From Doryteuthis pealeii (lineage: Eukaryota > Mollusca > Cephalopoda > Myopsida > Loliginidae): a DNA stretch of 64,000 nucleotides. Of this stretch, positions 56,877 through 64,000 are shown one piece after another. The stretch lies in contig CM042176.1 in NCBI GenBank assembly GCA_023376005.1, forward strand, positions 12,647,194 to 12,711,193, in the 5' to 3' direction. Position 1 is the first letter of the stretch; each line of letters begins with the position of its first letter. The notes under the pieces are model-generated. The model was not told the DNA's origin, did no database searches, and saw only the letters and a program-made list of their open reading frames with translations. The translations under genes were made by a program, and so were the position numbers.

Positions 56877-57841
56877 ACTACATATAATAGAACAATCCTA
56901 AAAATGCCGAAACCTACCCAAAAGATCCGGATGAAGAATTTAACTCAACCCAATTCGGCCAGTATAGAAGATAGAATTTATAAGTACAATAAGAATGATA
57001 AAGAACTACCCAACATGTTCTTTAGACTGCTACTTGAATTTGGCTCCAAGCCCTCAGCAGACTCTCTCTCTCTCCGTCTCTCCCCCATAATTATATACTG
57101 TTGTCTGACCCAGACTTAATTCCATTTAAATTAAACTGCCTTTTGTGTTGTTGTGGTCTAACCTGTTGATCTCCACTTTGTATTTTGTTACATAATTTAT
57201 GTGGTAGCATAAATTATTGACAAACCCTGTAGAATAAGGGGCCATTGGCTTTCAAATCAGAGAGTAGAAAAATACCAGTAACGGTTATAGCTCTCTGACC
57301 CCTAGAGAACAAGTCACGAGAAACATGTGACTAGATTTAGATTTCAGTTTCAACCTGACATCGAGCAGAGAGGATACCTATCTCTCTGCCGGGGTTGATA
57401 TCTCACCGCGCAGAAGAATGGGCAAAGTAGAAATAAATCTTGATCAAGAAAATAAAAGTCTTGTGAGTTGATTAATTACACGACAAAAAAAAGTAGCCCG
57501 AAAGAAGCCCTTAGAAAAAGAAGACTAGACAAGATATTGGCCAGAGAAGAAAGAGAGGAAACATGGCAACTAGACATAGCAAGAAAAAATGAAATAACAA
57601 GACTCAAATCTCTGTCTCTAATCTCTCAATTATATACCTGACAATATTCGATGATTGGGTATATGATGTTCTATAACACAGTACCAAAGCTGGAAAGGTT
57701 AAAAAAAAAATTTTAAAAAAAAAAAAAAAAACTGTATCTGCCTCCGATTGTGAAATGAATGCTGGCAAATCCAATATTTTCATTATGAAGCCAAGAACAC
57801 AATCATTAATAAACCATACATAAACTTTAACTTTAAGGCAT

Positions 57842-58420
57842 ATTTTGTTGAACTGTGCTGCCATTTTCTGTCTGCAAATCTTGTTCCAGGTCCTTTCAAG
57901 TTGCCGGATTGATGTGATTATATCTGGCGAAAATTGGCTGATGTATTTGTCATAACTTATTTCCCCCACCCCGAGTACTTTCCGCCCTATCGTGGGCCAT
58001 CTTCAGGGTAGTGCATGAACAATACAACAATGGGTTGTTCCATTACGCTTGTATTCTATTTATATAAGGGTTGTGTTTATTTTATTTTATTCTAATTATT
58101 GCTGTTGTTATTATTATTAGTGTTATTATCATTGTTATTATTATCATTATTTCCACTATTATTATTATTGTTAATATTATTATTTATTGTATAAATTATT
58201 AATGTAGTTACAGGCATTTTATAACATTAGTACTATTATCAAAGTTTATTTTATTTAGTTTAGGATTTTTATATCTAATATGTACTCGGGAAATAAGTTA
58301 TGGCAAATACATCAGCCAATTTTCACCAGATATAATCACATTAATCCAGCAACTTGAAAGGACCTGGAACAAGATTTGCAGACAGAAAATGGCTGCGCAG
58401 TTCAACAAAATATGCCTTAA
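57842..58420. repeat. ~130-bp inverted repeat, 310-bp spacer
   Basis: Arms 57842-57975 and 58285-58420 ('ggacctggaacaagatttgc' and inverse). A minus frame through the left arm reads SIRQLERTWNKICRQKMAAQ and is partly preserved in the right arm, so the arms may descend from a coding element of unknown class. The spacer has a run of 'tattat' microsatellite. 56880-57840 holds no gene that I can support. Confidence 0.7.
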
Positions 58421-58452
58421 AGAAGAAATGCTGCCTAACTATACATATTTTC

Positions 58453-58673
58453 GACCATACTACCTTTAGGCACCCCTTTTTGATCTCGATTAAGAAAGGA
58501 CATGTTTTTCATTTACACCGTCAATATCCGGATGTTTGTTAGGAGTTCGTTTTATAATGTAAAAAAAAAATCTAAAAATCGTCTGTTAAAACAACTGGAT
58601 ATTGACGGTGTAAATGAAAAACATGTCCTTTCTTAATCGAGATCAAAAAGGGGTGCCTAAAGGTCATATGGTC
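58453..58673. mobile_element. MITE with ~75-bp TIRs, copy 2
   Basis: Same TIRs as 18266-18488. The core is shorter and the telomere-like segment is degraded. Confidence 0.85.
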
Positions 58674-58854
58674 CCATATTTTAAGCTTTAACTTGTGTGT
58701 TCAAATTGTGAACTTGTTTTAACTTGTGTATCAGAGTTAATAGAAAAAGTAGGAAGTAAAAACATAAGTATTCTAGATAAGAAAAAGAAGTTTACTAGAC
58801 AAGATACAACTGGATTGAGTTATCAACAAATTGACGTTTTGTATTTACAAGTTC

Positions 58855-59945
58855 CCAGCAGTGATGAGCCTGTTCAATACCTTAATTGGGTGACTATTAA
58901 AGCAATAGCAGGTACTGTAAGCAATCTGAATCCTTTGTTTACCATTTGATGTGGCATTGAATGACCCGTAAAGGGTTGATATGCCGTAAATCAAAACTAC
59001 TAACCGACAGTTCTTTGTTTATCAAAATGACTTGATATGGCATTAAATGATCTGAAAAGGGTTATTACAGTCAAGTCACGCTGAAAACACCAGTTCCCAC
59101 TAGATCACCAAAGTTAAGCAGCAATGAGCCTGTTCAATACCTTAATTGGGTGACCATTTAAGCAACAGCAGTTACTGTAACCAACTTGCTTATCAGAATG
59201 ACTTGATATGGCATTAAATGACCCAAAAAGGGTTGATATGCCATAAATCAAAACTACTAACCAACAGTCCTTTGTTTATCAAAATGACTTGATTTGACAT
59301 TAAATGACCTGAAAAGGGTTGATATGCCATAAATCAAAACTACTAACCAACAGTCCTTGTTTATCAAAATGACTTGATTTGACATTAAATGACCTGAAAA
59401 GGGTTGATATGCCATAAATCAAAACTACTAACCAACAGTCCTTTGTTTATCAAAATGACTTGATTTGACATTAAATGACCTGAAAAGGGTTGATATGCCA
59501 TAAATCAAAACTACTAACCAACAGTCCTTTGTTTATCAAAATGACTTGATTTGACATTAAATGACCTGAAAAGGGTTGATATGCCATAAATCAAAACTAC
59601 TAACCAACAGTCCTTTGTTTATCAAAATGACTTGATTTGACATTAAATGACCCGAAAAGGGTTGATATGCCATAAATCAAAACTACTAACCAACAGTCCT
59701 TTGTTTATCAAAATGACTTGATTTGACATTAAATGACCTGAAAAGGGTTATTACGGTCAAATCACAGTGAAAGCACTGATTTCTGCTACATCACCAAAGT
59801 TAAGCAGTGATGAACCTGTTCAATATCTTAATTGAGTGACTACTTAAGTAATAGCAGGTACTTTAAGTAATCTGAGTCATTTGTTTATCAAAATTACTTG
59901 ATATGGCATTAAATAACCCAAAAAGGTTTGATATGCCTTAAAACC
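58855..59945 (+). repeat. 5S-derived SINE cluster with tandem tail array
   Basis: Three 5S-headed copies (from 58858, 59069 and 59747) with 'caccaaagttaagcag' and 'ttgggtgac'. Between the second and third, the tail segment 'gacttgatttgacattaaat', 'gacctgaaaagggttgatat' is repeated about six times with an ~89-bp period (59260-59740). Confidence 0.9.
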
Positions 59946-60049
59946 AACTAACTAATATCAATAGGCAATTTTTGTCTTTACTGTGAACAAACCACGGGCA
60001 ACTTTTGTGGAAAAAGGGTGAGTCCATTCAGCAGGTGTGACAAGGTGAT

Positions 60050-60515
60050 TCAATTTCTCTGAATTTCTGAGATGAGGCTTGATAATTTGTATTATTTGAA
60101 TTATTCGGATTATTGTCCGCATCTTTATTGTTATCTGTACAACGTTTCAGCTGATGTGCCCTTCGGCCTTCTTCAGGTATTTCTTGTTGGACTTGGGAAC
60201 CATCTCGAACTCTGGAACCTTCTCTGGTCAAAGGCGACAGTAACATAGAATAATAATTAACACAGCTTAACACCTGTACCCAGTCATGATTAGCGGAATG
60301 AGAACAGGATACCCCCCATGGATTGAATAAATAGTTGGGTGCAAAGTTCCGTGAAGGCTCCCAATTACGAAAAGAAGGTTCCGGCGTTTGAGAAAGTTCC
60401 CAAGTCCGACAAGAAATACCGGAAGAAGGCCGGAGGACACATTAGATGAAACATTGTGTAGATAAAAATAAAGATGAGGACAATAGTCCGAATAATGCAA
60501 ATAATCCAAAAGGTG
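60050..60515. repeat. Family E element with inverted ends
   Basis: Left end 60050-60210 ('agatgaggcttgataattt' to 'cttcaggtatttcttgttgg') and right end 60385-60515 (inverse). The middle ('acccagtcatgattagcgga', 'ggttccggcgtttgagaaag') matches 15660-15850. This is the fullest copy of the family that seeded the 11.8-14.5 kb satellite. Confidence 0.75.
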
Positions 60516-60569
60516 ATTCAACAACATTTGTTAACCAAGGATGGTGAATTTAATCAGGATTAGCATAAT

Positions 60570-60812
60570 GTAAGTCGTCAGGGTGGTCTAAAGTCGGTAT
60601 CAGCCAATCAGCGAGGGAGTCTATCCCCTTTTCACTAGTGCTAGACCAAGGAGATTGTTTTTGCGTCTGAGGTGGAGCGCCACACCTACCATCAGATCCT
60701 TACTTTACCTCACAGATCTCTGTGCTACTCATACACCGAGTTGGCAAGGGCCGGTATTGAACTAGGAACCTTGTAGTTTCTAGCCGAACGCTCTACTGAC
60801 TGAGCTAAATCA
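60570..60812 (-). repeat. SINE family A, full length
   Basis: Tail 'gtaagtcgtcagggtgg', body, and head 'ctctactgactgagctaaa'. Confidence 0.85.
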
Positions 60813-60887
60813 CAATAACAGTCATATGAAAGATAGAAATGTATAGTTAACAGCTCTCCCTTTTTTTTTTCGTGTTACTATTTATCC

Positions 60888-61090
60888 AACCACTTCCCCA
60901 TGAGTAGGATGTGACAAAAGGTCAATTTTTAAGCGGAATTTAAAGGTTTTGAATTCAGAGTTTTCCTTCTCCTATACCGATTGCCATACCAAGGTTAAGG
61001 AGCCCAGTCTGCCCTACTATTTACCCATAGCTGGAGGAAGAATAGTTGGATGTATACCTTTCTTAAAGGTATTAGTGCTATGTGAAAAAA
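60888..61090 (-). repeat. SINE family B, head missing
   Basis: 'tccaaccacttccccatgag' to 'ggtattagtgctatgtgaaa', truncated by an A run. Confidence 0.75.
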
Positions 61091-61223
61091 AAAATCATAG
61101 GTATTTTGTTATTTGTAAACTTTTTAATTAACTTCTTGTTACTGAAAAAATGGGCGAGAGTAAAAAAAATCATTTTAAAAAGAAATCAATAAATATATAA
61201 TACTATACATGTATTTATTAAAA

Positions 61224-61432
61224 ACGTGTGGTGTAATGGTTAGAGTCGTAGGAAATGGGCTCATTGACTCGAGTTCAAATCCTGGATCAGGCTGTTTACA
61301 TTTCACATAGCGCTAATATCCTTGGGAAAGGTATGCATCCAACTACAGGAAAATTCTGAATTCAAACCTGTTAAATTCCACTTAAGAAATTGATCTTGTG
61401 CCACATCCTACTCATGTAGAGGGGTTGGTAAA
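61224..61432 (+). repeat. SINE family B, internally deleted
   Basis: Head 'gtgtggtgtaatggttagag', B box 'cgagttcaaatcctgg', 3' end 'cacatcctactcatgtagag' then (TA)n. About 60 bp of body is missing. Confidence 0.8.
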
Positions 61433-61439
61433 TATATAT

Positions 61440-61620
61440 ATCATAAAAAGGGTTGGGGGTTTTCCATTAGGGCCATAGGGGTGGGACTTCATCATATAGG
61501 TGCTAGGGCTTGATCTGACCAGCCGATTGATTGGAGGGGGCCTTTCTGACTGGACGCTCGTCTAGCTTAAGTAGGACCTAAGTGGAGTATTGCATGTCAT
61601 GGACTGCTCAGCCACCCGTA
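61440..61620 (-). repeat. Family C fragment
   Basis: 'gggttgggggttttccatta' to 'tgcatgtcatggactgctca', a partial copy just upstream of the full one. Confidence 0.6.
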
Positions 61621-61684
61621 TGTGAATGCTTTTTCTATTTATATATTTTCTTTATAAAATCATAAATAGATTAATTGATTATTC

Positions 61685-62296
61685 TTTGATTTGGTTTGGT
61701 TTTGTTTTGTTTTACGGCATATCAACCTCAGTGGGTCATTTAATGCCGATAAAGTTTTGAAATAAATCAATTCTTAATGGATAATACAATTTTTTTATAA
61801 ATACATTTTTCTATTTAACCCATAGATGGGACCCTAACAGGTACTACCACTCCGGGTCAGAGTGGATCAGGGAGCAATGGTGATGAAGGGGTGCTCTACA
61901 TTCCCCAAACCTCCAAAACTGGAACCTCACCATCAGATAGAGTTTAACGTCATTCCCAGGACATGTAGACCCGCAGACACCGCCTTCTAGCATCCATATG
62001 ATAAAAAGGGGTTAGGGCTTGCCATAAGGGCAATAGGGTTGGGAAAATCACATAGGTGCTAGGGCTTGACGTGACCAGCCGATTGATCGGAGGGGGCTTC
62101 TCTGACCGCCCATCTAGCCCAAGATAGGGCCAAAGTTGAGTATTGCATGTCATGAACTGCTCATCCACCTGGGCTCTATCCTTAAGCATCACGGATCGCC
62201 ACCCACGGCCAACAGGTGGCCCCATTGGGGGAGTCTTACCCCTCTGCAGAGGTGCAGTCGGTGTATTCTAACGCCCCACCGACAGGGCGGGATTTA
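61685..62296 (-). repeat. Family C, longest copy
   Basis: Complete from the inverse tail (61715-61747) to 'acgccccaccgacagggcgg'. Sense strand minus. A 91-codon minus frame (61950-62225: MGPPVGRGWRSVMLKDRAQV...) corresponds to frames in the 1.8 and 44.2 kb copies. No known domain, and frameshifts separate the copies. Confidence 0.85.
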
Positions 62297-62394
62297 ATCT
62301 TTGTAACAATTTCAAGAATCAACTCAGTCTTGTATATATACACAACCTCTGCCCTAACCATTGAGCAAAGAAGGGCATTCACCTAGGAATCACA

Positions 62395-63115
62395 AGGTTC
62401 CGGGTTCAATACTGGGTCTTGCCAACTCAGTGCATGAGTAGCATTGTCATTATAATCAACTTTCAAACTATGACAAAAAGAAATATAATGTGCACCGTTT
62501 AATGTTGCATAGTCAAATCCTACGTATTAAGGATTTTGAATATAAATTAATGTAGGATCACCAACAAACCTAAGCTCATGGATTTGTGGGTGCAAAAAAT
62601 ATGTTGATCCCGTCGGCAGGGCGCCTCAAGCACTGGGCAATATACCGAGCCCTGCCCCTTTAAATCCAGGGGACAGGTGTTGCCTGGAGGGGATCAATGA
62701 TTTTAGCTTGTAAGGTCCAGGGGCTTTGGCACTGGACCTTACAAGCTAAAGTCGAAACCGGAGTTAGATATGTTGGACATAAGTACATACCAAAATATTG
62801 CAAAACTTTTTACTCACCCTAATATTATTACATATTACTCGCTTCCTTGTAAATAAACAAACAAATAAGATTAATTATACTAGTTTGGATTTAAGTTGAT
62901 CTTCATCTATTAATGAATAATTACCAAACTAGTACATACCAAAATATTGCATAACTTTTGACTCACATACCGGTTTTTGCCAACTCCGTGCATGAGTAGC
63001 AGTTTCATTATAATCAACTTTCAAACTATGACAAAAAGAAAATAATGTGGACCGTTTAATGTTGCATAGTCAAATCCTACATATTAAGGATTTTGAATAT
63101 AAATTAATTACTCAT
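62395..63115. repeat. Direct repeats around a 54-kb-type segment
   Basis: 'tataatcaactttcaaacta' to 'gattttgaatataaattaat' occurs at ~62450-62555 and ~63010-63110. Between them lies the 62535-62960 segment shared with the 54 kb array. A short inverted pair, 'gcttgtaaggtccag'/'ctggaccttacaagc', is at 62706-62750. Confidence 0.8.
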
Positions 63116-63139
63116 TGATAAACTTATATAATATATAAA

Positions 63140-63226
63140 ATATACAATTCCTGAGGCTTTGTGACATAAGCGGTGACGTAGTTTTGGTTACAGACAAATA
63201 AAGGCCAAATTTTCATTATTAATAGA
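63140..63226 (-). mobile_element. Helitron 5' terminus
   Basis: Minus strand starts TC ('tctattaataatgaaaattt') and has 'tgtctgtaacc' like the 31235 Helitron, then 'actacgtcaccgct'. The 3' end was not found. Confidence 0.55.
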
Positions 63227-63282
63227 TTATACATTAGTTGACAGATTTATTTAAAAAAAAAAACACATTCCTCATAACCTGG

Positions 63283-63315
63283 AGGTTGTGAGTTCAATCC
63301 ATGTGCTGGACAAAT
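63283..63315 (+). repeat. tRNA-like B-box fragment (family G head)
   Basis: 'ggaggttgtgagttcaatcc', as at 37334. Confidence 0.5.
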
Positions 63316-63457
63316 TTATTTTATTTTATTTTATTTTCTCTTCAACCATGATATATAGTAAGATCACGTGAGTATTAGGAGGAGAGTCCGTTGTCTAAGT
63401 ACTTCAGGTGAATTCTGCACAGTAATCTGTGTGTTCTTAAATAGTGGTTTAGAACCA

Positions 63458-63461
<4 letters not shown>

Positions 63462-63535
<74 letters not shown>
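63462..63535. repeat. (TA)n microsatellite
   Basis: About 35 TA units. Both overlapping open frames are translations of it. Confidence 0.95.
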
Positions 63536-63546
<11 letters not shown>

Positions 63547-63639
63547 CATTTAGTTATTTATAATTTTATTGACTTTTTCCTTTCTTTCAAAGCTAAATGT
63601 TTCTCTGTATTTAATATAAAATATAGAATATTATGCATT

Positions 63640-63800
63640 GAGCTCTCTCCTTGAATTTGCACCTACTAAAACATGCAATATATTATACAGTGAGATTTTG
63701 AAGATCCCATATATAATCATCCCTTACTACTACATTGGCTGAAATGTTGTACAGATAACAATGAAGATGAGGACAATAGTCTGAATAATACAAAAAAAAC
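63640..63800. repeat. Family Q and family E fragments
   Basis: 'gcattgagctctctcc' and 'ataatcatcccttactac' match Q. 'gatgaggacaatagtctgaa' matches E. Confidence 0.6.
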
Positions 63801-63847
63801 AAAAAAAAACTTCATACAATGACTGCTATTTACACAGTAGCATTGCA

Positions 63848-63978
63848 ACCAACAAAGCCTTTATCAGATGATGACTCTGGGTTCAGGCATGGTTTCGGGG
63901 CCGAAGCATCATTACCACTAACCCAGAGTGCCCCAGCAGTATCTCACGATACCACCAGACTTTGTTGGTTTGATGTCA
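63848..63978. repeat. Imperfect ~130-bp hairpin
   Basis: 'accaacaaagcc' pairs with 'gactttgttggtt', and 'gactctgggtt' with 'aacccagagtgcc'. Could be a small TIR element running to the window end. Confidence 0.6.
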
Positions 63979-64000
63979 CAATATAGGACTGCCATATCCA

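Overview
This window looks like repeat-choked, intron or intergenic DNA from an invertebrate animal. It is AT-rich. Long (TA)n, (GA)n and (GT)n microsatellites, tRNA-derived and 5S-rRNA-derived SINEs, Helitrons, MITEs and a pogo-type transposase relic fill nearly all of it. No long open reading frame is present, and the short ones are mostly translated repeats. A lophotrochozoan, perhaps a mollusc, fits the repeat style, but the sequence alone does not prove this.

The only host-gene signal is three exon-like segments, all on the minus strand: 53103-53253, 23293-23370 and 10043-10140. Each has AG/GT boundaries and an open frame, and their split-codon phases can be joined in order. The window may therefore lie in the introns of one minus-strand gene whose product I do not recognise.

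Layout. 0-11.4 kb: SINEs, a ~600 bp retroelement-like family (family C), a 30-bp minisatellite present twice, 5S-derived SINEs, a tandem tRNA-head element carrying hammerhead-ribozyme parts (element H), and three tandem TIR elements. 11.8-14.5 kb: a ~2.7 kb satellite of ~89-bp units. 14.5-27.6 kb: head-to-head SINEs, a MITE, an inverted pair of ~30-bp minisatellites, microsatellites, two candidate exons and a possible LTR. 27629: a single N.

27630-51402 is a giant near-perfect palindrome with arms of ~11.8 and ~11.9 kb and a loop of ~37 nt centred near 39436. Everything in it appears twice, in mirror image: pogo relic, LTR-like repeat, element H, Helitron, tandem SINE pieces, microsatellites, 5S SINE. 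Its left edge coincides with the N and the left arm carries many small indels, so I think a fold-back read or assembly artefact is more likely than real biology. Someone counting genes or repeats should count one arm.

51.4-64 kb: SINEs in both orientations, a third TIR element, a ~145-bp tandem repeat, a 29-bp minisatellite followed by a Helitron 3' end, a second copy of the 18.3-kb MITE, a cluster of 5S SINEs with a tandemly amplified tail, and another family C copy.

The main themes are these. Several unrelated elements share one ~45-bp 3' tail. Satellites arise by amplification of transposon 3' ends. Distinct TIR elements share a telomere-like core. A tRNA-headed tandem element has a reconstructable type I hammerhead ribozyme. 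Repeat family letters (A, B, C, E, F, G, H, I, P, Q, S) are my own labels.
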